8,845 nucleotides of DNA from JANWHZ01 sp035545555 (GCA_035545555.1 DASZYD010000011.1:1-8845); one strand, 5' to 3'. Positions 1 to 6,176 are shown, counted from the first letter of the stretch. The notes: generated by a model from the sequence alone, not told the origin. Numbers and translations are program-made.

Positions 1-4
1 AACT

Positions 5-33
5 TTGTCAATGGATGTTTATTATTTCATAAT
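5..33 (+). promoter_or_regulatory. putative sigma70 promoter in the left leader
   Basis: TTGTCA (5-10) and CATAAT (28-33) are separated by 17 nt, and each differs from consensus by one base. An ATG lies at 41, seven nt after the -10 box, but its reading frame closes after nine codons (MRKASAYIG, stop 68-70). No full gene therefore follows before the next promoter at 191. The -10 box lies inside the inverted repeat at 24-42. The promoter could serve a leader peptide, a non-coding transcript or a lost gene. AT-rich DNA makes chance matches more likely. Confidence 0.4.
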
Positions 34-42
34 ATATGAAAT
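24..42. repeat. 19-bp inverted repeat over a -10 box
   Basis: ATTTCATA (24-31) and TATGAAAT (35-42) are exact reverse complements with a 3-nt centre. The repeat covers the -10 box at 28-33 and reaches the ATG at 41, where a repressor would block initiation. An operator, perhaps for the AbrB/Doc antitoxin complex 190 nt downstream, is an inference. The symmetry itself is read directly. Confidence 0.5.
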
Positions 43-190
43 GCGCAAAGCCTCAGCTTATATCGGCTAAAACCACTTCACCCTTGCTATAAATGAAACC
101 TAGCCCCTCCAGCCGCTGGCCGAGAAGAATAAAATCCTCGACTAAGGGGTGCCACCCGTCAGACTCACGCCCAGCCAGTTTTATTTTGAG

Positions 191-220
191 TTGACTTTTG
201 TATTATAACCTTATTATAAT
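191..220 (+). promoter_or_regulatory. promoter of the toxin-antitoxin operon
   Basis: TTGACT (191-196) and a perfect TATAAT (215-220) are separated by 18 nt. This is the strongest plus-strand promoter in the window. The ATG of the antitoxin is at 228, seven nt past the -10 box, so transcription would start on or within a base or two of the start codon. The mRNA would then be leaderless, which agrees with the absence of any Shine-Dalgarno sequence. Confidence 0.7.
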
Positions 221-227
221 ATCCGGT

Positions 228-449
228 ATGATACAGAGCATCCAAAGAGTTATCAAGATCGGTTCGAGTGGCGGCGTTACGATCCCGGCCAAAGAGCTAA
301 AGCGCCAAAATATCTCATTCGGAGACGAGGTTGAGGTAATCGTCAGGCCATTGCACGCTTCCAATAGCAATGACAAGCGTGTGTTAGAGAGCGCGAAGAA
401 AATCCTTGATTCGTACAAGCAAGACTTCCAGAACCTGTCGAAAAGATGA
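228..449 (+). CDS. AbrB/SpoVT-type antitoxin of a Doc toxin
   Basis: A 73-aa protein. Residues 5-40 match the swapped-hairpin SpoVT/AbrB DNA-binding domain: the run RVIKIGSSGGVTIPAKEL is followed by a hydrophobic GDEVEVIV strand. The C-terminal third is charged and helical (KKILDSYKQDFQNL), as in antitoxins whose tail wraps the toxin. Known antitoxins of this type neutralise the partner and autorepress the operon. The ATG at 228 is chosen over the TTG at 198 because the promoter's -10 box ends at 220, so the TTG lies inside the promoter. The stop TGA overlaps the next gene's ATG (ATGA, 446-449), giving translational coupling. The AT-rich composition relative to downstream genes hints at acquisition by transfer. 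Confidence 0.88.
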   Translation: MIQSIQRVIKIGSSGGVTIPAKELKRQNISFGDEVEVIVRPLHASNSNDKRVLESAKKILDSYKQDFQNLSKR

Positions 450-823
450 ATATACTCAACCTAGAACAGCTGCTAGAGATACATGCATTGGTCGTTGAGG
501 CAACTGGAGGCAGCACAGGCTTACGGGATATCGGCCGACTTGAAGCGGCGGTTGCCGCACAAACGCAAGACGTTTTCAGTGAAGAACTTTATCCATCTAT
601 TTATGACAAGTCCGCAGCAATGATTCGCGGAATTATAGCGGATCATGCATTTATAGACGGAAACAAACGCACGGCGATGCTCGCCGGCTTAACGTTGCTA
701 GAAATTAACGGCATAGCCTTCACCGCTCTGTCAGGTGAGATTGAAGAATTTGCCGTAAGGATAGCCACTGAAAAATTAGATGTACCTCACATTGCGGCGT
801 GGCTTCATCAACATTCAGAATAA
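446..823 (+). CDS. doc: Doc-family (Fic fold) toxin
   Basis: A 125-aa protein of the usual Doc length. The active-site loop HAFIDGNKRTAM (residues 67-78) fits the Doc form of the Fic motif, HxFx(D/N)xNKR, rather than the AMPylating HPFxxGNGR. His67, Asp71, Asn73, Lys74 and Arg75 are all present. The residue between Asp and Asn is Gly where P1 Doc has Ala. P1 Doc phosphorylates EF-Tu and stops translation; the same activity here is inferred from the motif. The upstream helices (GLRDIGRLEAAV, residues 25-36) are also typical. The gene starts inside the antitoxin stop codon with only a weak purine stretch before it, so its translation probably depends on the antitoxin. It appears intact and the toxin is likely active. 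Confidence 0.9.
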   Translation: MNILNLEQLLEIHALVVEATGGSTGLRDIGRLEAAVAAQTQDVFSEELYPSIYDKSAAMIRGIIADHAFIDGNKRTAMLAGLTLLEINGIAFTALSGEIEEFAVRIATEKLDVPHIAAWLHQHSE

Positions 824-918
824 GTGGTGCTTGTTAAGATCGGGTTCGAAAATCGTCCCCTATGGCCAAGGAAACTTTCACAAGAAGCATAGCGGGTTTT
901 GGCTCGGAGACAGAGCTG

Positions 919-937
919 TTTACCTTATGGAGGTAAA
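919..937 (+). promoter_or_regulatory. hairpin holding the Shine-Dalgarno of the next gene
   Basis: TTTACCT (919-925) pairs exactly with AGGTAAA (931-937) around a TATGG loop. The Shine-Dalgarno GGAGGT (929-934) lies partly in the loop and partly in the 3' arm, eight nt before the ATG at 943. In RNA this 7-bp stem would hide the ribosome site. It could act as a simple thermometer or a brake on translation. The pairing is seen in the sequence; the function is inferred. Confidence 0.45.
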
Positions 938-942
938 GTTAG

Positions 943-1311
943 ATGATTATAGAGCGGATCAGACGGCATAATATCATCAATGGTTTCCTGTTCAGCCTCA
1001 TAGAGTTTGGCGGCATTGCGCTCCTCATTGGGGCCTTCGCTATATGGTTTCTCCTCAAAAAACGCTACGGCATAGGGCTCATCGGGCTGGGCATTGCTGC
1101 TAACTGTCTGCCTGTTGCCTACTACGCTTTGCGCTCTCTGCGACGTAAACAACAAAGCATTGGCTTTCTTGCTATTTTTGATCCAAACGTGCGGGAACGT
1201 GTTGCCCGGCAATACCCCGAAACCGCTGCCGACACAGCCGTCATAGTAGCCACGACGCTCATTCCCTTTCTGGCACTCCTCTTGGCGGCAATAGACAGCC
1301 GCAAGGGGTGA
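943..1311 (+). CDS. small three-helix membrane protein, function unknown
   Basis: A 122-aa protein that I do not recognise. Three hydrophobic segments are clear: residues about 15-38, 43-64 and 97-117. The loop between helices two and three (about 65-96) is strongly basic (RSLRRKQQ, RERVARQ) and is likely cytoplasmic. No catalytic motif is visible. The start is well supported by GGAGGT eight nt upstream, which is enclosed in the hairpin at 919-937. The gene follows the toxin by 119 nt without an evident promoter, so it may be a distal member of that operon or be transcribed from a weak site. It converges with the minus-strand gene ending at 1338. Because it sits next to a toxin-antitoxin pair and an ART-like protein, an accessory or defence role is possible, but nothing in the protein proves one. 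Confidence 0.7.
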   Translation: MIIERIRRHNIINGFLFSLIEFGGIALLIGAFAIWFLLKKRYGIGLIGLGIAANCLPVAYYALRSLRRKQQSIGFLAIFDPNVRERVARQYPETAADTAVIVATTLIPFLALLLAAIDSRKG

Positions 1312-1337
1312 TGGGTAGTTTTCATCAGTAGCGCTTG

Positions 1338-2027
1338 CTAGCCTTTCATATCTCGGCTGCGATATGGGGGACCCTCTGCTCCGTGCGGCCACGTTTCTTG
1401 TAGCTTCTGTGCGTATTTGGCGTGTAGCCTGTCGAGGCCTGGTATAGCCCCGGTCTCAGTGCGCAAGAAAGTCCTCCTGTAGTCGACGTACTCTTCCCAT
1501 CGTTCCTCAATGAGCGGTTGCTCCTCAGCAATACGGACATTCTCTAACGGCACATGGTCCGTGATGATCACCTCCGGGAGAGAGTAAGACAGCTCCCCGC
1601 GCCGTTGAAGATAATCCGCAAGCGGAATCTTGCTGTGTATATATGCCCGTTCCGCTTCCTCCTGCGTTATATGGGCATAGGGCATTGGGATACGAGCTTC
1701 AGGGATGCCTTGATAGAACACTCCCTCCATATGCCCACGGTCAACGACAAATGCGTCCTTACTATGCACATCGACTGCTACTTCCAGCAGTAACGGGCCT
1801 ATGGCCTCCTTCAGAAACTGCCATATGCCCGGAAAGTCTTGGTTACCCACCCAATCCTTTGGCGTCGGTTCCAGCAGCGCAAATACGGCGCCCGTCTGGA
1901 AAGCCTCTAGGTCATAGTGCCCCATACGCCTACGCGCCCGAAGACCGGATCGGCTAGTGCCGCCCATATCAAAGATACGGCGCAGGTCATCGAAATGGGT
2001 GTAGTGGTACACCAGCATGCCCTTCAT
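1338..2027 (-). CDS. uncharacterised protein, possible ADP-ribosyltransferase fold
   Basis: A 229-aa soluble protein, not recognised by name. The N-terminus MLVYHYTHFDDLRRIFDMGG resembles the NAD-binding first strand of DarT and HYD1-type ADP-ribosyltransferases (H-[YF]-T followed by a helix and G). Near residues 149-163, LPEVIITDHVPLENV resembles the DarT strand that carries the catalytic Glu, here Glu152. A tyrosine completing an H-Y-E set could be Tyr38 or Tyr105. VVDRGHMEG (residues 94-102) is another likely conserved patch. The C-terminal ~60 residues are charged and helical. An alternative start at 2018 (Met4) has AGGA eight nt upstream and may be the true one. The DNA between this gene and the divergent exporter gene holds no clear minus-strand promoter. 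No DarG-like macrodomain gene is adjacent. The fold assignment is a motif-level inference only. Confidence 0.7.
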   Translation of the reverse strand: MKGMLVYHYTHFDDLRRIFDMGGTSRSGLRARRRMGHYDLEAFQTGAVFALLEPTPKDWVGNQDFPGIWQFLKEAIGPLLLEVAVDVHSKDAFVVDRGHMEGVFYQGIPEARIPMPYAHITQEEAERAYIHSKIPLADYLQRRGELSYSLPEVIITDHVPLENVRIAEEQPLIEERWEEYVDYRRTFLRTETGAIPGLDRLHAKYAQKLQETWPHGAEGPPYRSRDMKG

Positions 2028-2152
2028 CCTAACAGATACAGGGCACTTGTAGAAGTCGTGCGATACTCTGCAAGCTTCCCATTAATCGTGCGCGTATCAG
2101 TTGTTATCTTGGTTGATTTTTAGATAGTTGCGGGCCCGCCTCAGGAATATAT

Positions 2153-2171
2153 CGCTTGCAAAGTGAAAGCG
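2153..2171. repeat. short inverted repeat over the exporter's -35 box
   Basis: CGCTT (2153-2157) and AAGCG (2167-2171) are reverse complements around 9 nt. The repeat overlaps the putative -35 TTGCAA of the exporter promoter. Exporters of this class are often controlled by a TetR or MarR repressor bound at such a site, but no regulator gene is adjacent. Five-bp arms can arise by chance. Confidence 0.25.
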
Positions 2172-2185
2172 AACTGTGCTATGGT
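2156..2185 (+). promoter_or_regulatory. putative extended -10 promoter of the MFS gene
   Basis: TTGCAA (2156-2161) and TATGGT (2180-2185) are 18 nt apart, with TG at 2177-2178 giving an extended -10. The predicted start is near 2192, leaving a leader of about 26 nt. The purine-rich AGGGAAGG (2205-2212) lies before the ATG at 2218 as a possible ribosome site. This promoter argues against the upstream GTG start at 2176, which falls inside it. Confidence 0.4.
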
Positions 2186-2217
2186 TTCTCTACAGTAGAT
2201 TAGTAGGGAAGGTCAAT

Positions 2218-3612
2218 ATGAACGGGAAACAAAAATGGATCGCATTTACGCTTTTGGCGCTCGCACAGTTTATGATTATCGTCGACGGCACGATTGTAAC
2301 CGTCGCCTTGCCGTCAATCCAGCACGCCTTTCATCTGACGCTGGCCAGCCTGCAGTGGATCGTTACGGCATACAGCCTGACCTTCGGCGGCTTCCTGCTG
2401 TTGGGCGGCCGCACCGCCGATTTGTTTGGCCGCAAACGGGTGTTCCTCACAGGGCTCGTCGGCTTTATGACCATGTCTTTGCTCATTGGCCTGCTCCCAA
2501 CCGGCTCGCTGATTGCTCCGCTGCGGGCACTGCAAGGCCTTTCGGCAGCCTTCTCGCTGCCGGCAGCGCTGTCTATTGTGTTGACGCTGTTTCGTGAGCC
2601 GCATGCACGCACCAAAGCCTTATCTATCTGGAGTGCCGTGTCCGCTGCGGGCGGGACATTCGGGCTGCTCGCCGGCGGATTGCTGACACAATATCTTGGC
2701 TGGCGGTGGAATTTCTTCGTTAACGTGCCGCTCGGTATTGCCGTAGCCCTGGCGGCAGCCTACCTGCTGCCCGCACACGATGCCGAGGAGCGCACGCAAA
2801 CGCTTGACATCGCCGGGGCAGTACTTATCACATCGGCCCTGATGCTCCTGGTGTATACCATCACCAATGCCAGTATTTGGGGCTGGGCATCAGTGCACAC
2901 GCTTGGATTTCTGGGCGTGGTCGTAGTGCTGCTCGCTGGATTTATCCGCAACGAGCAACGCACTGCCCATCCGCTGCTGCCGCTTTCGTTCTTCCGGACC
3001 GGCAATATTGCTGCCGCGAACGCCATCATGCTGTTCTTTGCCATGACCGGCTTCCCCGCGCTTATCATACTGACGCTCTATAACCAGTCGCTGAACCACT
3101 ACACGCCGTTGCAATCCGGCCTGGCAATGGTTCCCTTAGGCATCGTGATCGGCAGTTCGGCCATCGTGGCACCGCGTCTTATTCGACTGTTCGGATTCAA
3201 AAAGGTTCTGGCAGTCGCGCCGTTCTCCACCGTGGTCGGCATGGCATTGCTGTTGCGTCTGCCCGAGCACGTGAGCTTCCTGTCACAGGAGCTGCCTGCT
3301 TCGCTTATCTGGCCGCTCTGTATCGGGCCGGTCATCGTCTCGCTGGTATTCGCAGCGACGGCTGGCATCCCGCCGCAGGAGTCCGGCCTGGCATCAGGCA
3401 TGATTAATACATTCCAGCAAATTGGTTTTGCGTTGGGTCTGGGCATGCTAACGTCAGTGGTACGGGACCAGACATCCCTCGCCGGCTACCATACAGCCTT
3501 TCTCTCGGTACTTATCGTCGCCATGCTGGTTCCTATACTTGCGCTTATAAGCATCCGTCAGCTCAAGCCCGCTTCAGCGGGTGCAGATGAGGCTGCCGCC
3601 GGAACAATGTAG
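2218..3612 (+). CDS. MFS multidrug exporter, DHA2 (14-TMS, EmrB/QacA-like)
   Basis: A 464-aa integral membrane protein, the normal size for a 14-helix drug:H+ antiporter. Motif D1 is at residues 20-33 (IIVDGTIVTVALPS). Motif A is GGRTADLFGRK at residues 63-73, in the loop between helices 2 and 3. A motif B-like segment, LRALQGLSAAF, is at 102-112. Motif C-like GGTFGLLAGGLLT lies near 145-157, followed by the DHA2-typical GWRWNFFVNVPLG at 161-173. Members export lipophilic or cationic toxic compounds using the proton gradient; the substrate cannot be read from sequence. The ATG at 2218 is preferred because the family N-terminus begins just before the first helix and the GTG at 2176 overlaps the promoter. 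The gene is divergent from the ART-like gene and convergent with the DUF1697 gene. It looks intact. Confidence 0.93.
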   Translation: MNGKQKWIAFTLLALAQFMIIVDGTIVTVALPSIQHAFHLTLASLQWIVTAYSLTFGGFLLLGGRTADLFGRKRVFLTGLVGFMTMSLLIGLLPTGSLIAPLRALQGLSAAFSLPAALSIVLTLFREPHARTKALSIWSAVSAAGGTFGLLAGGLLTQYLGWRWNFFVNVPLGIAVALAAAYLLPAHDAEERTQTLDIAGAVLITSALMLLVYTITNASIWGWASVHTLGFLGVVVVLLAGFIRNEQRTAHPLLPLSFFRTGNIAAANAIMLFFAMTGFPALIILTLYNQSLNHYTPLQSGLAMVPLGIVIGSSAIVAPRLIRLFGFKKVLAVAPFSTVVGMALLLRLPEHVSFLSQELPASLIWPLCIGPVIVSLVFAATAGIPPQESGLASGMINTFQQIGFALGLGMLTSVVRDQTSLAGYHTAFLSVLIVAMLVPILALISIRQLKPASAGADEAAAGTM

Positions 3613-3687
3613 CCGCGCTGCCGGAACGCACCCACACAGTCCGCCGACGGTTCTCGCATCGATGGTTACCGCGATCGTGCCCGCATA

Positions 3688-3701
3688 CGCGCCACGGCGC
3701 G
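3688..3701. terminator. GC-rich hairpin between convergent genes
   Basis: CGCGCC (3688-3693) and GGCGCG (3696-3701) are perfect complements with a two-base centre, so about five pairs can form in RNA. The hairpin sits between the convergent exporter and DUF1697 genes, only four bases past the end of the latter (stop TAA at 3706-3708, minus). It could slow polymerase from both sides, but neither strand shows a run of T after it, so an intrinsic terminator is doubtful. Confidence 0.25.
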
Positions 3702-3705
3702 GCCT

Positions 3706-4260
3706 TTATGCACGCGGCCGGCCGAGCAGCTCGAGCAGTCTGGTGGTGGTGTTCCAGGTACGGATGGTCATCGACCGGTAGGCCGGCGTTCCCATAATGC
3801 GGCTGAGGCGGCTTTTGGTACGGAGCGCGCTGAGGCGCTGCGAGTAGATGACGCCGGGTCCCGGCCAGATCGTATCCACACCTTCCCGCGGCTGGAATAC
3901 CGGCAGCGCGTCGGCTGCGCTCATGCCCATCAGAAAGATCACGTCACTGTGATACTTCTCCGGCTCGTCGCCGAAACCTGCCGGCTTCGCGTCGGCAACG
4001 GCTTGGAGTTCGTCCTTGGTGAGTACCAGGACCTTTATGAGCGAAGTGTCCAGCCTGAAATTTTGCGACAGCATGGCTTCGAGCTTCGGGCCGAGCGCCT
4101 CAGCGGCATCGCCAGACTGCAGCAGCACATTGCCGCTGTTGAGATATGTCGCTACCTGCCGGCAGCCGTGGCTTTCGAGGCAGCGCGCGAGCTCGGGCAT
4201 CGCTATCTTGTTTTTGCCGCCGACATTGATCCCGCGCAGCAGCACAGCGTAGTCTTGCAT
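3706..4260 (-). CDS. DUF1697 family protein
   Basis: A 184-aa protein of normal length for DUF1697. The signature is clear: LLRGINVGGKNKIAMPEL (residues 7-24), TYLNSGNVLL (38-47), the KYHSDVIFLMG core (102-112) and SRIMGTPAYRSMTIRTWNTT (153-172). Members are small cytoplasmic alpha/beta proteins with known structures but no established activity. The ATG at 4260 is chosen because the family begins at this Met. The frame stays open to an ATG at 4395, but the extra 45 residues are Arg/Pro-rich and unlike the family. There is no Shine-Dalgarno; TATACT at 4270-4275 (minus) lies nine nt before the start, suggesting a near-leaderless mRNA. The gene is monocistronic, convergent with the exporter and divergent from the gene at 4491. 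Confidence 0.9.
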   Translation of the reverse strand: MQDYAVLLRGINVGGKNKIAMPELARCLESHGCRQVATYLNSGNVLLQSGDAAEALGPKLEAMLSQNFRLDTSLIKVLVLTKDELQAVADAKPAGFGDEPEKYHSDVIFLMGMSAADALPVFQPREGVDTIWPGPGVIYSQRLSALRTKSRLSRIMGTPAYRSMTIRTWNTTTRLLELLGRPRA

Positions 4261-4269
4261 ACTTTGGGT

Positions 4270-4275
4270 AGTATA
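4270..4275 (-). promoter_or_regulatory. -10 box of the DUF1697 gene
   Basis: TATACT on the minus strand is one base from consensus and lies nine nt before the start codon at 4260. I see no convincing -35 box 16-18 nt further upstream. Transcription would begin one to three bases before the ATG, consistent with the lack of a Shine-Dalgarno sequence. Confidence 0.35.
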
Positions 4276-4476
4276 GCGTGGCGGCCGGCATGGTGCTACT
4301 GCCCGCCAGGCGTGCCGCCTGCGGAGCTCCGGTTCGCGAGGTAGGCACGCATCGGCCGTCAGTAGATATCGCGCCAGTCCTGAGCGGCCGACCAATGGCT
4401 TTCGGACAGGCTGACATATGTTGGGCCCGCCGGTCTAGGCAGGTACATATTTTTACTGTGGTCGGGCCGGCCGGGC

Positions 4477-4482
4477 GATAGT
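4477..4482 (+). promoter_or_regulatory. possible -10 box of the 164-aa protein gene
   Basis: GATAGT ends eight nt before the ATG at 4491. A weak TTTACT lies at 4452-4457 (19-nt spacer). AGGA (4485-4488) is only two bases from the ATG, too close for a normal Shine-Dalgarno, so a leaderless start is plausible. The -10 match is weak on its own and gains weight only from the same spacing at other genes here. Confidence 0.25.
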
Positions 4483-4490
4483 GTAGGAAC

Positions 4491-4985
4491 ATGAAGCGTT
4501 CCATATTTTACAACTTAGGCCGCTTCGTCACCCGCAAAGGGCGCCAGCAGATCGCGGCGGATGAGACCCGGCGAGAGTTACTCGATGTGGTATCGACGGC
4601 GCACGAGCCGCTGTTCACGGCCGACACGGTCTTCCCGCTGACTATTTTCCCGGACACCGTTACGATTGATCGCACGAAACTCAGCATTACGCACCGCGTC
4701 TTTTTCGGAACGGCTGATGTCGTCGGCATTAATATCGAAGATATACTCAATGTGACGTCGCATGTCGGGCCCGTCTTCGGCTCGATCGACGTCCACACCA
4801 GGTTTTTTGACCCGCACAAACCCTACTCAGTGAATTACCTCTGGCGCAGTGACGCGCTCAAAATAGATCGTATCCTGCACGGCTACAGCATCGCGCTGCA
4901 GAACGGCATCGATTGCTCATCGCTCAATAATACAGAGCTGGCGGCGATGTTGGACAAACTCGGCCAGGAACATCCATCAGCCTAA
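4491..4985 (+). CDS. conserved PH-like protein, function unknown
   Basis: A 164-aa protein with no signal peptide or transmembrane segment. A basic amphipathic N-terminus (about 1-35, TRKGRQQIAADETRREL) precedes a beta-rich core at about 45-120 with alternating hydrophobics (FPLTIFPDTVTIDRTKLSI, then IEDILNVTSHVGPVFGSID), which has the look of a PH/GRAM-like fold. A helical C-terminus follows (about 121-160: DALKIDRILHGYSIALQ and ELAAMLDKLGQ). It reminds me of conserved hypothetical proteins of Saccharibacteria, which is the main taxonomic hint in the window; that is memory, not a search. The role is unknown; membrane-surface binding is a guess based on the fold. The stop is at 4983-4985, six bases before the end of the convergent helicase gene, with no room for a separate terminator. 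Confidence 0.8.
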   Translation: MKRSIFYNLGRFVTRKGRQQIAADETRRELLDVVSTAHEPLFTADTVFPLTIFPDTVTIDRTKLSITHRVFFGTADVVGINIEDILNVTSHVGPVFGSIDVHTRFFDPHKPYSVNYLWRSDALKIDRILHGYSIALQNGIDCSSLNNTELAAMLDKLGQEHPSA

Positions 4986-4991
4986 GCCGTG

Positions 4992-6176
4992 CTATGACTG
5001 GACGAAGGTAAAGGCGTAGCCTTGGTTGCCCGCCCGGCCGGCGCGGCCGATGCGATGGATGTAATCGTCGTATGAGTGGGGCGTGGAAAAGTTTATGACA
5101 TGGGTGACGTCCCGGATATCCAGGCCGCGGGCCGCAACATCGGTGGCCACCAGCACCGTCACTTCACCCGCCCTGAAGCGGGTGAGCGCGCGCTGGCGCT
5201 GGCCTTGGGTCTTGCCGCCATGGATCGCATCAACGGCGAAGCCGCGGGCTGCCAGCTCCTTGCCCAATCGTTCCACCTTACGCTGGGTCTCGTCAAAGAC
5301 GAGTGCTTTCGGCGCGCCAAGCAACAGGTCATGCAAGCGCTCCAGCTGCTCGGCCGTACCCGAGTAGCGGACGATATCCTGCGCAACATTCTCGGTCGTG
5401 TCGCCGTTGCTCACCGATATCGTGACCGGTTCACGCGCAAACTCCCGGATAATAGCTGTCACCGACGCGTTGAGCGTTGCAGTAAAAAAGAGCGACTGGC
5501 GGGCGTCAGGTAGGCGGCCCAGGATCCAGCGGATATCGTTGACGAAGCCCATATCGAGCATCCGGTCGACCTCGTCAAGCACGCATGCCGTAAAGCCGGA
5601 CAGATCCAGGGTGCCGCGCGTGAGGTGATCTTTGACCCGGCCTGGGGTGCCGATGACAAGCTGCGGACGATCCTGCAGACGACGCAACTGCGTCCCCATC
5701 GACGTACCGCCGATGAGCAGAACACCATACAGACCGCTTCCTTTTGCCAGCAGCCTGCATTCATCTTCGATCTGCGCAGCCAGTTCGCGCGTCGGCGCCA
5801 GAACCAGTGCCTGTGCGGCAGGATTCTGCAGCAGGTGCTGCAAGATCGGCAGCGCAAACGCGACCGTTTTGCCGGTGCCGGTGTTGGCAACGCCGATAAC
5901 GTCCTGGCCGGCCAGCCCGTAGGGAATTGCCTGGTCCTGTATGGGCGATGGCGCCGTAAAGCCCCTGGCCTGTATATTGCGCAGCAGCAACTGCTGCAGC
6001 CCGAAGGTCTCAAAACTGTGCAGCGGCACATATACCTCGGCCTGCACTGCCCGCGCGGGTTTTACGAACCGGGCCGGATTGATTGTTTCTATGGACTGCT
6101 TGCGCCTGGCAGCGTGCGCGCGAGCCGGGCCACGGCGGGCGCCTGTCCGCTGCCCGCTACGGTATACATACGACAT
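4992..6176 (-). CDS. DEAD-box-type ATP-dependent RNA helicase (DEVD variant)
   Basis: A 394-aa superfamily 2 helicase with all core motifs in order: Q motif (Phe58 region to SPIQ at 77-80), motif I ANTGTGKT (97-104), Ia PTREL (128-132), Ib TPGR (177-180), II DEVD (201-204), III TAT (232-234), IV LVFDE (292-296), V ATDVAARGLD (344-353) and VI HRIGRAGR (374-381). Motif II is DEVD instead of DEAD and motif III TAT instead of SAT; both keep the catalytic Asp-Glu. Such enzymes unwind short RNA duplexes in ribosome assembly or mRNA decay. The N-terminal ~50 residues are basic and disordered-looking (RSGQRTGARRGPARAHAARRK), probably for RNA contact. The protein ends 14 residues after motif VI, with no C-terminal RNA-binding tail. 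AAGGA (6183-6187, minus) six nt before the ATG supports the start. Confidence 0.95.
   Translation of the reverse strand: MSYVYRSGQRTGARRGPARAHAARRKQSIETINPARFVKPARAVQAEVYVPLHSFETFGLQQLLLRNIQARGFTAPSPIQDQAIPYGLAGQDVIGVANTGTGKTVAFALPILQHLLQNPAAQALVLAPTRELAAQIEDECRLLAKGSGLYGVLLIGGTSMGTQLRRLQDRPQLVIGTPGRVKDHLTRGTLDLSGFTACVLDEVDRMLDMGFVNDIRWILGRLPDARQSLFFTATLNASVTAIIREFAREPVTISVSNGDTTENVAQDIVRYSGTAEQLERLHDLLLGAPKALVFDETQRKVERLGKELAARGFAVDAIHGGKTQGQRQRALTRFRAGEVTVLVATDVAARGLDIRDVTHVINFSTPHSYDDYIHRIGRAGRAGNQGYAFTFVQS

Larger units (their letters stand above)
4261..4490. other. divergent intergenic spacer with hairpins
   Basis: This 230-nt spacer separates two divergent genes. Open frames run through it but none looks protein-like. 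It contains the hairpin CAGGCG-TGC-CGCCTG (4307-4321). An overlapping larger pairing joins GCGTGCC to GGCACGC around a 27-nt loop that holds the palindrome CGGAGCTCCG. The GC-rich palindrome GGCCGGCC lies near 4465-4472. I cannot match it to a known RNA family. Confidence 0.4.

Noticed and set aside
93..194. 33-codon plus-strand frame behind a TGCTATAAA box
   Set aside because: The peptide is Ser/Arg/Pro-rich without any pattern, there is no -35 box, and it overlaps the promoter of the antitoxin gene.
53..202. Minus-strand open frame of 49 residues with protein-like composition (contains GRESDGWHPLVEDF, ends VVLADIS)
   Set aside because: It has no ATG, is closed upstream by TAA at 203-205, and a 50-codon open run is not rare by chance. 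It could be the remnant of a lost gene, but I cannot support one.
840..870. tRNA-like 3' end: GGTTCGAAA followed by a sequence ending in GGCCA
   Set aside because: The T-stem bases do not pair (A where C61 is required) and no acceptor, D or anticodon arms can be built upstream. Chance resemblance.
925..1392. 155-codon minus-strand frame
   Set aside because: It runs antisense through the small membrane protein, whose own frame has a Shine-Dalgarno and three clear membrane helices. The antisense product looks like no protein.
3949..4344. 131-codon plus-strand frame
   Set aside because: Antisense to the DUF1697 gene, which has a full family signature. An overlap artefact of GC-rich DNA.
4261..4395. 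45-residue N-terminal extension of the DUF1697 protein
   Set aside because: The extension is Arg/Pro-rich, lies upstream of the TATACT box, and the family begins at the Met at 4260.
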